In this document: one piece after another, positions 51,393 to 59,901 of the stretch | Position numbering within the stretch: the stretch's first letter is position 1 | Layout of the letters: the number at the start of each line of letters is the position of its first letter | NCBI RefSeq assembly: GCF_022049065.2 | Contig: NZ_CP095744.1 | Span: 930,001 to 994,000, forward strand | Direction: 5' to 3' | From: Niallia sp. Man26 | Lineage (GTDB): Bacteria; Bacillota; Bacilli; Bacillales; Cytobacillaceae | Length of the DNA stretch: 64,000 nt | The notes under the pieces: generated by a model | The model's database searches: none | The model's input: only the letters and a program-made list of their open reading frames with translations | Told to the model about the DNA's origin: nothing | Position numbers and translations under genes: made by a program

Positions 51393-52199
51393 ATGAAACT
51401 ATTAACTTTAAACTGCCACTCTTGGTTAGAAGAAAATCAGCTGGATAAAATAAAATACCTTGCTAAAACAATTAAAGAAAAATCATATGATGTCATTGCT
51501 CTTCAAGAGGTGAGTCAATCAATTAGCGAAATACTTATAAAGGAAAATATTAAAAAAGATAATTATGGACTTGTTTTACTAGATGAACTTTATAAGCTTG
51601 GAGTAACAGATTATCAATTAGTTTGGGATTTTTCTCATATCGGATTTGATGTATATGAGGAAGGACTAGCTATTCTTACAAAGCATCCAATTATAGAAAA
51701 ATACTCATTTTTTGTAACAAATAGTAGGGATACAAATTACTGGAAAACAAGAAAGATTGTCGGTGCAAAAATATCCTACGATAATCAACCTATCTCTTTT
51801 TATTCTTGTCATCTAGGCTGGTGGCATGATGAAGAAGAGCCATTTATAAATCAAGTTGATTCTCTTTTGAATTGTATTCCAAAGGAAGATAGGTTCTACT
51901 TAATGGGGGATTTTAATAATAATGCATCTATTAAAGATGGAGGCTATGATTATTTAATAAGCCAAGGTCTTTATGATACGTACCACCTTGCTGAAGAAAA
52001 AGATAATGGCATAACTGTTAAAGGTAATATAGATGGATGGGACAAAAATAGTCAAGATATTCGAATTGATTTAATACTAACAGGACAACTAGAGCCGATT
52101 AATTATTCAGGTGTTATTTTTAATGGAAAAACAAAAAGGATTATTTCGGACCATTTTGGAGTCGAAATAGAAGTGGATTACCATAAACAAAGCGGCTGA
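51393..52199 (+). CDS. Endonuclease/exonuclease/phosphatase-fold protein
   Basis: A 268-residue EEP-fold enzyme (metal-dependent phosphodiesterase or phosphatase). It has the N-terminal LTLNCHSW block (Asn for metal), Glu in IALQEVSQS, 'SCHLGWWHDEEE' (His), GDFNNNA (Asp/Asn), and ISDHFGVEI (Asp-His) at the C-terminus. It begins four bases after the PTS gene without a terminator, so it belongs to the same operon. Family substrates range from DNA to inositol phosphates and sphingomyelin; a phosphosugar or lipid role in sugar uptake would be new. Complete by all motifs. Confidence 0.85.
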   Translation: MKLLTLNCHSWLEENQLDKIKYLAKTIKEKSYDVIALQEVSQSISEILIKENIKKDNYGLVLLDELYKLGVTDYQLVWDFSHIGFDVYEEGLAILTKHPIIEKYSFFVTNSRDTNYWKTRKIVGAKISYDNQPISFYSCHLGWWHDEEEPFINQVDSLLNCIPKEDRFYLMGDFNNNASIKDGGYDYLISQGLYDTYHLAEEKDNGITVKGNIDGWDKNSQDIRIDLILTGQLEPINYSGVIFNGKTKRIISDHFGVEIEVDYHKQSG

Positions 52200-52536
52200 T
52201 TGAAAGTCATTGGTTTAAAGTAGAAACACAGCTTCCATTATTTTGCTGGGTATTATAGTTGCTTTTTTGTTACCTTTAAGTAGCCTAATCAAATAAAGAA
52301 AGAAGAGGAAAATACAAATATTACAATAACATTAAATTAAACATAACTTCCAGCTGCAGACTTGCAGCTGTTTTTTTAGTCTATGGCATTCCTTACTATA
52401 GGGTTATTGTGTCTTATAGTTAAATCGCTTTGTTTAACAACCATGTAACATTGTAGTATCAGAAAATATATGCTTAGTGTAACTTATTTGAAAAATAGAC
52501 GTATACAAATAAGTACTTTGGAAGGGGGAAAGGTAG
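52200..52536. other. 337-bp intergenic region with a terminator
   Basis: CAGCTGC and GCAGCTG (52351-52370) form a stem before seven T, the probable end of the alpha-glucoside operon. The remaining sequence holds no gene; an AAGGGGGAAAGG ribosome binding site at its end serves the HXXEE pseudogene. Confidence 0.6.
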
Positions 52537-53018
52537 GTGTCTTATTTAGTCATATTTTTTTGTATGGCAATCACACTACATAATATGGAGGAAGCAATTT
52601 GGTTACCTAGGTGGTCACAACATTCTTCGCAGTTTCAAAAGCCAGTTACTCCAGGTGAATTTCAATTTGCTGTTATTGTAGTTACAGTTTTGGCATACTT
52701 ATCTGCATTTAGTTAACTATATAGACCAGAATCAAATTTAACAAAATGGATTTTCATAGGTTTTTTAGGTTCTATGATTTTCAATGCAATATTTCCACAT
52801 TTAATTGCAACGGTTTTGATGAAAAAATATGCACCCGGTCTACTAACTGGCTTATTGCTTAACATTCCAATAAATTCATTTGTTATTTATCAAATGTTTG
52901 CCGAGAATTTATTGTTTGGAAAGAGTTAATAATTTCTACTATAGTTGTAGGAATTATTTTATTAGCACTTATTCCGGTATTATTTAAGATTGGTGGAAGA
53001 ATATCTCCTAATTCATAG
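52537..53018 (+). pseudogene. HXXEE-domain membrane protein, broken
   Basis: Joined over two defects, the frame encodes a membrane protein of about 160 residues with the family motif HNMEEA in the first helix, the segment WLPRWSQHSSQFQKPVTPGE, and three further helices with FPHLIATVLMKKYAPGLLTG. An in-frame TAA at 52714-52716 interrupts the second helix, and a frameshift near 52915-52928 shifts the last helix (WKELIISTIVVGIILLALIP). Start would be GTG 52537 after AAGGGGGA. The HXXEE family is of unknown function. Clear pseudogene. Confidence 0.8.
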
Positions 53019-53324
53019 GTTCATTTGGAGTAAAGAGACTTTGAGGATGTGCTTCAGGATCTTTCGGATATTATAAATTTTAGTAGATAGGAGTCAGCAA
53101 ACCAATCAAATGTAAGAAACGAAAAAAAATAAACAAAAAAGGTTTCAACCGATTGGGAGGAGGGTAGTAAGTAAAAATGCACCTATATAATGTATTAGAC
53201 AGGTGCACTGAAGGATGGATAAATACTTATCCCAATTTTTTATGCTTTTTAAAAGTAAGGAAGTAATCTTATGTTTATTTATTAATCTTTACTTGAATCG
53301 TTGGTTGGTTTGGATAGCTGTATG

Positions 53325-53353
53325 TTGACAAGGAACACGTATCTATTGATAAT
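53325..53353 (+). promoter_or_regulatory. SigA promoter of the carotenoid operon
   Basis: TTGACA (53325-53330), 17 bases, GATAAT (53348-53353). It is the best promoter match in the window. Transcription from it would give a leader of about 205 bases before crtN, and the first palindrome of the array overlaps its -10 box. Confidence 0.75.
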
Positions 53354-53495
53354 AAAGTTGTTTGAATATCACCTTATCGCTTGATAAGGTGATATATTTA
53401 GCAGTCATTTATCAACTGATAAGTGGGTATTTGTACATCCTCCTTATCAGTTGATAAGCAGCTTGTTTAGTTATTCACCTCATCAATTGATAACC
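53340..53495 (+). repeat. Array of five evenly spaced palindromes (TTATCnnnnGATAA)
   Basis: Five dyads have centres at 53345.5, 53380.5, 53415.5, 53450.5 and 53486.5, so the steps are 35, 35, 35 and 36 bases. Cores: TATCTATTGATA, CTTATCGCTTGATAAG, TTATCAACTGATAA, CTTATCAGTTGATAAG, and ATCAATTGAT with flanking TC/AA. The spacers between them are unlike each other. The second dyad extends to a nine-bp stem (CACCTTATC/GATAAGGTG). The array covers the -10 box and most of the leader of the crt operon, as expected for a multi-site operator. Confidence 0.85.
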
Positions 53496-53566
53496 AAGGG
53501 TTCATCAAGTTTTTAATCTTTAAAAACAAATTTTAAAAAAGATACAATAGGGGGCAGTTTTCTACA

Positions 53567-55132
53567 ATGAAGAAAAAAGTGGCTATTATTGGTGCAGGTG
53601 TTGCAGGATTAGCAAGTGCTATCCGTTTGCAGCATGCTGGCTATCAAGTGGAAATATATGAAAAAGAGACTATTGCGGGAGGGAAAATGCACCGCATCGA
53701 AAAGGATGGCTTTCAATTTGACCTAGGACCATCGATTGTGATGATGCCGGAGTTATACAGAGAAATCTTTGAACTGGTCGGACGTAATCCAGATGATTAT
53801 ATTCCGATGGAAAGATTAGATCCTATGTATTCTGTTTTCTTTGGAAGTGGAAAGAAAGGGTACCATGAGATTTCTTCTGACTTAGTGGAATTAATGAAAA
53901 CATTTGAACATGTAAGTGAAAAAGATGCAGAAGGCTTTTTAAAATACTTGCAGTTGATTTATGAGCGTTTTATGGTTGCGAAAAATCATTTTCTGCAGCG
54001 TCCTTTCCGAAATAAAAGGGACTTCTATAATCCGGCAACTTTGTATCAAGCATTAAAGCTAAAGACCTTTGATAGTGCCGACAATTTTATCAGTAAATAT
54101 GTTCAGAATGAACAGTTAAAGCAAATGATTAGTTTTCAAACTTTATATATCGGCGTTTCTCCATATAACGGCCCGTCTCTATATTCGATGATTCCAATGA
54201 TTGAGTTTTTCTATGGAGTTTGGTTTATAAAAGGCGGCATGTATACAATGGCTAAGTCAATGGAGCGCTTATTTCTTGAGCTTGGTGGCAAGGTTTTTTA
54301 TCAATCCTCTGTCGATGAAATTATGATTGAAGATCAAGAGGCAAAAGGCATTAAGGTGAATGGTAAAGAAATTCTGGCAGACAAAGTTATTTGTAATGCT
54401 GATTTTCCCTATGCTGTGAAACATTTCGTGAAAGATATCAAAGCAAAAGGAAAATATACAGATAAAAAGATTGATAGTATGGACTATTCTTGTTCTTGCT
54501 TCATCTTGTACTTAGGCATGAATAAGAAATATGAGCAATTAAAAACTGCACACAGCTTTTTCTTTGGAGACGACTTAAAGAAGAACTTAGACGATATTTT
54601 CTCTGGAGAAAAACTGGAGAATCCTTCTTTCTATGTATACAATGCTTCCAAACTAGATCCAACATTGGCTCCAGAAGGGAAGGATGGACTATATATTCTT
54701 GTCCCAGTATCTGATTTGTCTACAGCTAAATACGAATGGTCAGATGAAACAATATCGTATTATCGTTCTCAGGTCTTTCAAACGCTTAGTCAAGTCGAGG
54801 GGCTAGAAGGAATTGAAGAGGATATTGTCTCCGAAACCTATATGACGCCAATAGATTTTGCCGAAAAGTTTAACGCTTATAACGGAGCTTGCTTTGGATT
54901 ACGGCCTACGTTAGCCCAAAGTAACCATTTAAGACCACAAAGCAAGGCAAAAAATTGCGAAAACCTATATTTTACAGGAAGCAGCACACATCCAGGAGCT
55001 GGGGTTCCAATTGTATTATTATCAGCAAAAATTGCTACAGAGGAATTAATGTTAGATGATTCTGTTTCCACGGAAGCAACGCAAACACAAGCATTTCAGT
55101 CAGCAGGAGGGGTTGCAAATGAGGGAAGCTAA
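53567..55132 (+). CDS. crtN: Diapophytoene/phytoene desaturase CrtN
   Basis: A 521-residue FAD-dependent CrtI-family desaturase that introduces conjugated double bonds into diapophytoene. The N-terminal FAD site is VAIIGAGVAGLASAIRL with the following 'EIYEK...GGKMHRIEKDGFQFDLGPS'; the C-terminal FAD-binding end is NLYFTGSSTHPGAGVPIVL. Length is slightly more than S. aureus CrtN (about 500). First gene of a seven-gene pigment operon; it overlaps crtM by 14 bases. Start ATG 53567 has GGGGG about twelve bases before. A lycopene-type (C40) substrate cannot be excluded, but neighbouring genes favour C30. Confidence 0.92.
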   Translation: MKKKVAIIGAGVAGLASAIRLQHAGYQVEIYEKETIAGGKMHRIEKDGFQFDLGPSIVMMPELYREIFELVGRNPDDYIPMERLDPMYSVFFGSGKKGYHEISSDLVELMKTFEHVSEKDAEGFLKYLQLIYERFMVAKNHFLQRPFRNKRDFYNPATLYQALKLKTFDSADNFISKYVQNEQLKQMISFQTLYIGVSPYNGPSLYSMIPMIEFFYGVWFIKGGMYTMAKSMERLFLELGGKVFYQSSVDEIMIEDQEAKGIKVNGKEILADKVICNADFPYAVKHFVKDIKAKGKYTDKKIDSMDYSCSCFILYLGMNKKYEQLKTAHSFFFGDDLKKNLDDIFSGEKLENPSFYVYNASKLDPTLAPEGKDGLYILVPVSDLSTAKYEWSDETISYYRSQVFQTLSQVEGLEGIEEDIVSETYMTPIDFAEKFNAYNGACFGLRPTLAQSNHLRPQSKAKNCENLYFTGSSTHPGAGVPIVLLSAKIATEELMLDDSVSTEATQTQAFQSAGGVANEGS

Positions 55133-55997
55133 AACCGTTGATTTGCTTCAAAACGACTATTTATACTGTGAGAATGTTATTAAACAGCATTCGGCAAGTT
55201 TTTACCAAGCATTTAAAAAATTACCAAAAGACAAGGCTAATGCTGTGTATGCCATCTATGCATTTTGCCGCAATGCAGATGACAGTGTTGATGAAACTAG
55301 AGACAAATCTACCCAGTTAAAGAATTGGCAGGACTTGTACCATCAACTTCAGCTTTTTGAAAAGGGAGAGGAAATTTCATCCCCTCTTTGGAGGGCATTA
55401 CGAGATGTTTTTACCCGTTATGAGATGGATATTAAACCTTTCTACGAGCAATTAGAGGGACAGAGAATGGACATTAACTTTAAGCAGCCTTCTACGTTAG
55501 CCGAGTTAGAAAGGTATTGTTATTATGTAGCAGGAACGGTTGGTTTAATGCTCCTCCCTATTCTTGCAACGGAAAACCATCAGCATTTGCATGGCTATGC
55601 TGTTGAGCTAGGGGTAGCTATGCAATTGACTAATATTCTTCGAGATGTTGGGGAGGATTATCGGAATAACCGCATTTATTTACCAAAAGACCTGCTTCAG
55701 ATGGAAAATTACAAGCAGCAGGATTTGGAATCTAGCAACATTAACTCCTCATTTATAAGCGTATGGGAGAAAATAGCGAACCGTTCGGAAGAGCTTTATG
55801 AGTTATTTCAAGTGGGGATTGATTATTTTGATAAAGACAGTCAATTACATGTTCTCCTTTCAGCACTTATTTATAAAGAAATATTAAAAGTAGTCAGGGA
55901 AAGCGGATATGACTGCTTTCAAAAACGAAACTATGTTTCACAAGAAAATATGTATCGATTGAAGCAAGTGGTGGAGGGATTAACAGTGAGTTTGTAA
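55119..55997 (+). CDS. crtM: Dehydrosqualene (diapophytoene) synthase CrtM
   Basis: A 292-residue all-helical prenyl synthase that joins two farnesyl diphosphates to diapophytoene. Two aspartate motifs are visible: FCRNADDSVDE (Asp54, Asp55, Asp58) and LRDVGEDYRNNRIYLP. Length is near S. aureus CrtM (287). Start ATG 55119 is preceded by GGAGGGG and lies inside the end of crtN, showing translational coupling. C30 versus C40 use cannot be told with certainty from sequence alone; the pairing with a CrtN-type desaturase argues for C30. Confidence 0.9.
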   Translation: MREAKTVDLLQNDYLYCENVIKQHSASFYQAFKKLPKDKANAVYAIYAFCRNADDSVDETRDKSTQLKNWQDLYHQLQLFEKGEEISSPLWRALRDVFTRYEMDIKPFYEQLEGQRMDINFKQPSTLAELERYCYYVAGTVGLMLLPILATENHQHLHGYAVELGVAMQLTNILRDVGEDYRNNRIYLPKDLLQMENYKQQDLESSNINSSFISVWEKIANRSEELYELFQVGIDYFDKDSQLHVLLSALIYKEILKVVRESGYDCFQKRNYVSQENMYRLKQVVEGLTVSL

Positions 55998-56032
55998 CTC
56001 ATTAATTAGAAGATTTGGGAGCTGTATAGTTT

Positions 56033-57094
56033 ATGGACACAATTAGACAAAATCGAAAAGCAGATCATATTAACATAGCATTAACATCACCATTTACTTT
56101 AAGTTCCGATTTTGATGAACTGTCATTCATTCACCGCTCCTTGCCGGAAGTGGGAATGGATGATATTCAGCTCCAGACCAATATCGGTCCTTTAACGCTT
56201 GACTATCCAATCTTTATTAATGCGATGACAGGAGGCAGTGAGAAATCAGGAGTGATTAATGCTTCTCTTGCAGAAGCTGCCAGTGAAACAGGAATTGCGA
56301 TGGCAGTTGGTTCCCAGCATGCTGCCATCCGAGAGGAAGAGCTTGCTCATACATTTAAAGTGGTGCGGAAAAAAAACCCGAACGGTCTTGTATTTGCAAA
56401 TATTGGTGCAGATGCGCCGCTGGATTATGCATTAAAAGCCATTGAAATGCTAGAGGCTGATGCCCTGCAAGTTCATTTGAATGTACCGCAGGAACTGGTT
56501 ATGCCAGAAGGAGAGCGTACTTTCACTAGTTTACTTGCTAAACTGGAAAAATTATCAGCTAAACTGCATGTCCCTGTTATCGTCAAGGAAACCGGATTCG
56601 GGATGAGCACAGAAACGCTCATGCAGCTACAGAATGCTGGTATTCAATATGTTGATCTAGGAGGAAAAGGCGGCACTAATTTCATTCATATTGAAAATGA
56701 GCGCAGAAGTAAACGGGATTTTGAGTATTTAAAAGATTGGGGCCAATCGACTGTCGTGTCGTTGTTAGAAGCACAGTCAGAATTAGATGAGCTGACGATT
56801 ATCGCTTCAGGAGGAATACGTAACCCCCTTGACGCAGTAAAATCCTTCTCTTTAGGAGCTTCCGCCGCTGGGATTGCCGGACCATTTTTAAAGATTCTTC
56901 ACGACCAAGGAGTTGCTGGACTAATAATGGAGCTCGAGGTGTGGAAGGAACATTTAAGAATGCTGCTTCTTCTCCAAGGAGCAAAATCTATTCCAAATCT
57001 CAAGCAATGTCCCATTATAGCTGGCGGCAAGGTTAGGGAATGGTGCGAAGCAAGAGGTATTGACTGGCAAAGACTTGCGAGAAGGAAGCCGTGA
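56033..57094 (+). CDS. fni: Isopentenyl-diphosphate delta-isomerase, type 2
   Basis: A 353-residue FMN-dependent type 2 isomerase that interconverts IPP and DMAPP, the precursors of farnesyl diphosphate. Motifs: start RKADHINIAL, 'PIFINAMTGGSE', 'AMAVGSQHAAI', 'VHLNVPQELVMPEG', 'VKETGFGMS', 'YVDLGGKGGTNF' (FMN phosphate) and 'IIASGGIRNPLDAVKS'. Having fni inside a carotenoid operon raises precursor supply with pigment genes. It begins 35 bases after crtM. A 290-bp gap follows that has no terminator I recognise. Confidence 0.93.
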   Translation: MDTIRQNRKADHINIALTSPFTLSSDFDELSFIHRSLPEVGMDDIQLQTNIGPLTLDYPIFINAMTGGSEKSGVINASLAEAASETGIAMAVGSQHAAIREEELAHTFKVVRKKNPNGLVFANIGADAPLDYALKAIEMLEADALQVHLNVPQELVMPEGERTFTSLLAKLEKLSAKLHVPVIVKETGFGMSTETLMQLQNAGIQYVDLGGKGGTNFIHIENERRSKRDFEYLKDWGQSTVVSLLEAQSELDELTIIASGGIRNPLDAVKSFSLGASAAGIAGPFLKILHDQGVAGLIMELEVWKEHLRMLLLLQGAKSIPNLKQCPIIAGGKVREWCEARGIDWQRLARRKP

Positions 57095-57386
57095 ATAGCA
57101 ATTTATTTTAGGTAATAGGCATTTCTATCGGGAACCTAAACTATAACCGTCTCTACTGAAAAACTAATGTCATCTTTAGGCTTTTAAGGTTGCTAGGAAA
57201 ATCAAAACCTAACAATTAATGGCTAAATAGAATGCTGCGTTCAGGAGACAATGTAGCCGTTGGAAATGTGCAAGTGCTTATAAAAATGTAATTAGTCTTC
57301 AAGCAGGAATATTCATTTCTATATTTGTCTCGTCTTTGTATATAGATAATGTAAATATTCGCTTAAATAATGAGAAGGAGAGTTCT

Positions 57387-58121
57387 ATGAGTTTTGGCAA
57401 TGTTCTATTTCGTTTTTTTATATTTTGGTATATTTGCGGAGTGATTCTTCTCACTTTTGATCTGCTGCCTGCTTGGCTTGAATGGGCGAACGCTGTTTTT
57501 CTAATTTTAAGCGGCCTTTTGGCAATAGTTTATTTCTCTAAAAAGTTTGGAAAAAAAGCTGGATCTTTGATTAGTGTGGTTATTTTCCTGTTTTCCTATC
57601 TTGCAGAATTCATAGGATCATCTTATGGAATTTTATTTGGGGATTATTATTATACCAATCGGTTTGCTCCCAATCTATTTGACGTGCCAATAGCGATTGG
57701 TTTTGCATGGCTAATGGTAATGGGAACCTCTCATGCATTGGCTTGTGCTATCACAGAAAAGAAATGGCTTCAGCCGATTATCGGTGCCTGTGTTGCTGTA
57801 ATTATCGATCTAATTATTGATCCTGTCGCATTTAAACTAAAACAATATTGGATATGGGAGGAGGATGGAGTGTACTATGACATTCCATTCAGCAACTTTT
57901 TAGGATGGTTTATTGTGGCACTTGTTCTTCATGTATTTATCTTATTTTTCTCACCAAACAAAAATATTTTCTGGGAAAAACGGATGTTTTTACTATTTGC
58001 CCTTACAATAACCATGTTTGTTTTGCTTGCAGCAACCGGTGAACTTCTTTTTGCAGGCATCCTGACAGCCTGCCTGGCAGGACTGACACTATATGCTGCT
58101 ATAAGAAGGAAACGAACATGA
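57387..58121 (+). CDS. Carotenoid biosynthesis protein, CruF/DUF422-like
   Basis: A 244-residue membrane protein with seven to eight helices; the family includes CruF, a carotenoid 1',2'-hydratase, and bacterioruberin hydratases. Family segments: 'YLAEFIGSSYGILFGDYYYTNRFAPNLFDVPIAIGFAWLMVM' (E and the YG..GDY.Y), and 'VIIDLIIDPVAFKLKQYWIWEEDGVYYDIPFSNFLGWFIV' (D..DP, N..GW). Likely role: hydrating an end double bond so that a sugar can be attached. ATG 57387 has AAGGAGAG four bases before; the upstream in-frame region (57336) is not needed. It overlaps the next gene by four bases (ATGA). Confidence 0.8.
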   Translation: MSFGNVLFRFFIFWYICGVILLTFDLLPAWLEWANAVFLILSGLLAIVYFSKKFGKKAGSLISVVIFLFSYLAEFIGSSYGILFGDYYYTNRFAPNLFDVPIAIGFAWLMVMGTSHALACAITEKKWLQPIIGACVAVIIDLIIDPVAFKLKQYWIWEEDGVYYDIPFSNFLGWFIVALVLHVFILFFSPNKNIFWEKRMFLLFALTITMFVLLAATGELLFAGILTACLAGLTLYAAIRRKRT

Positions 58122-58780
58122 TTGAAGCTAAAAAAGACGTTGTTTTTAATAAACTGTTTTCTATTTTTCATAAGAGAATGCTTGCCTTCTCCTTTGATAA
58201 AATCTATTGGCAAGAATCTAGTAAACTGCCGGCCTTCCCTTGCATTTTTGTCTGCAACCACTCTTCCTGGTGGGATGGGCTCATCTACTATCAGCTGACG
58301 AAGACTGTTATTCAGCAGGATATGTATATTATGATGCATGAACAGGGACTGAAGCAGTTTCCATACTTTAAAAAACTTGGAGCCTTCTCAATTGACCGCT
58401 CCAGCCCAAAAGAAATTTTAAAAACAATGAGGTATGCTGAGGTGTTGCTGAAACAAGGAAAAAGTGTATGGCTTTTTCCTCAGGGTGATGAGTACCACCT
58501 GGAAAAACGCCCGCTGCAATTTCAGCCAGGAACTTTATATCTGCAGGAAAAGCTTCCCGAAATACCCATTATACCTGTCTGCTTCTACTATTCTTTTGCA
58601 CACAAACGAAAGCCTGAAGCATGGATAAAAGCAGGAAATCCATTGTATAGCAATGACCTGCCGGGAGATTCGAGGTTTGAAAAAACCTTATTACTTGAAA
58701 AGAAATGCACTGACGCGTTGGATGGCTTGAAAAACGATGTGATCAGCGAAAAAACGAAGCATTTCGTAAACTTACTGTAA
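58118..58780 (+). CDS. PlsC-type acyltransferase, probable carotenoid acyltransferase
   Basis: A 220-residue lysophospholipid-acyltransferase-family enzyme. Motif I is NHSSWWDG (His48, Asp53; H-x4-D), motif III is WLFPQGDEYHLE (P-x-G), and the binding strand is 'PIIPVCFYYSFA'. The acyl donor site is cytosolic. In the staphyloxanthin pathway the acyltransferase step is by CrtO; within this operon it should esterify the sugar on the carotenoid with a fatty acid. An alternative is general phospholipid acylation. Coupled to both neighbours: overlap of four bases upstream, 14 bases to the next gene. Confidence 0.82.
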   Translation: MIEAKKDVVFNKLFSIFHKRMLAFSFDKIYWQESSKLPAFPCIFVCNHSSWWDGLIYYQLTKTVIQQDMYIMMHEQGLKQFPYFKKLGAFSIDRSSPKEILKTMRYAEVLLKQGKSVWLFPQGDEYHLEKRPLQFQPGTLYLQEKLPEIPIIPVCFYYSFAHKRKPEAWIKAGNPLYSNDLPGDSRFEKTLLLEKKCTDALDGLKNDVISEKTKHFVNLL

Positions 58781-58794
58781 GGAGCAATGTCTAG

Positions 58795-59901
58795 ATGGTT
58801 CTATTTTTAATCACCAGTCTCTTCCTATTTTTCCTATGGACATTGTGGAATATGAGCGGACTCCCAGGTCTTCCTGCTCCTAATATAAATAAAAACTTTC
58901 AGCCGCTTGTGTCAGTTTTAGTTCCGTTAAGAAACGAAGCACGGAACGTGGATGGACTAATCAGCAGCCTTAAGTCATTAACATACCCTCATCTGGAAAT
59001 CCTTCTTCTGGATGACGGCTCAACAGATGAGACTTTGTCCTTGCTGCAGGAAAAAACGTTAGGTGACAGCCGTTTTAAGATTTTAAGAGGGAGAGAACTT
59101 CCAGCAGGGTGGGCTGGCAAGGTGCATGCCTGTCATCAGCTGCAGGAAAAAGCAAAAGGAGAGTATTTCCTTTTCATTGATGCAGATGTCCGTCTAAAAT
59201 CGGGAGTGATTGAAAAAGCACTGACACTGGTAAAGAAAGAAAATGCCAAGCTGTTAACAGGGTTTCCCTCCTTTGAAGTTCCAGGAATTTTGAGCAAGCT
59301 TCTGATTCCGATGATGCATTTTGTTGTGCTATTCCACCTCCCGATTCATCTTGCGAATAAGGGCAAGATGCCTGCCGCAACGGCTGCCAATGGAGTATTC
59401 ATGTTTTTTGAAAGAAGGGCCTATCTAGAAATAGGCGGCCACGCTTCAGTCCAGACTTCTATAGTGGAAGATGTTCATCTGGCAAGACAAATGAAGAGAT
59501 CAGGAGGCAAAGTCTGCTTGGGCAATATAAGTAATGACGTTTCATGCCGGATGTACGAACGGAATAGTGAGGTATGGGAAGGTTTTATAAAGAATATTTT
59601 TTCAGGCCTTGGCCGTTCTGTTATGATGGTGATGCTCTTAAGCGTATTTTATGGCTTTTTTTATGTGCTGCCTGGGGTTTTATTGGTATACGGGCTATGG
59701 ATGTTCCAGCCGCTCTATGTGTTTCCTTATCTCCTGATTGTCCTGCAGCGCATGTTAGTGGACTGGAAAGCAAATCAGCATTTACTTCTATCATTTTTCA
59801 TGCCGTTGTCGGCAGCAGCACTGGTTATTATCATGAATGCTTCTATGTGGAGATGGATCAGGAAAAAGCCTTATAGCTGGAAAGGGAGACAGTATTCATG
59901 A
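58795..59901 (+). CDS. Family 2 glycosyltransferase, CrtQ-like
   Basis: A 368-residue membrane-bound GT-A glycosyltransferase. One N-terminal helix (residues 1-20), the catalytic region with 'VSVLVPLRNEARNV', LLLDDGSTDET, the DxD-type IDADVRL, 'VEDVHLARQMKRSGG' (ED and R..R.G for QxxRW), then three to four C-terminal helices. These are the features of CrtQ, which puts glucose on the apocarotenoid in staphyloxanthin synthesis. It overlaps the following gene by four bases (ATGA). Sugar donor and site of attachment are inferred from context. Confidence 0.85.
   Translation: MVLFLITSLFLFFLWTLWNMSGLPGLPAPNINKNFQPLVSVLVPLRNEARNVDGLISSLKSLTYPHLEILLLDDGSTDETLSLLQEKTLGDSRFKILRGRELPAGWAGKVHACHQLQEKAKGEYFLFIDADVRLKSGVIEKALTLVKKENAKLLTGFPSFEVPGILSKLLIPMMHFVVLFHLPIHLANKGKMPAATAANGVFMFFERRAYLEIGGHASVQTSIVEDVHLARQMKRSGGKVCLGNISNDVSCRMYERNSEVWEGFIKNIFSGLGRSVMMVMLLSVFYGFFYVLPGVLLVYGLWMFQPLYVFPYLLIVLQRMLVDWKANQHLLLSFFMPLSAAALVIIMNASMWRWIRKKPYSWKGRQYS

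Larger units (their letters stand above)
53019..53566. other. 548-bp region before the carotenoid operon
   Basis: No gene. The first 300 bases show nothing recognisable. The last 240 hold a consensus promoter (53325-53353) and the array of five palindromes, followed by the leader and ribosome binding site GGGGG of crtN. Confidence 0.6.

Noticed and set aside
53340..53495. Palindrome array as a CRISPR
   Set aside because: Repeats are only 12-16 bp, vary in sequence, spacers are about 20 bp, and no cas gene is near; promoter position favours operators.
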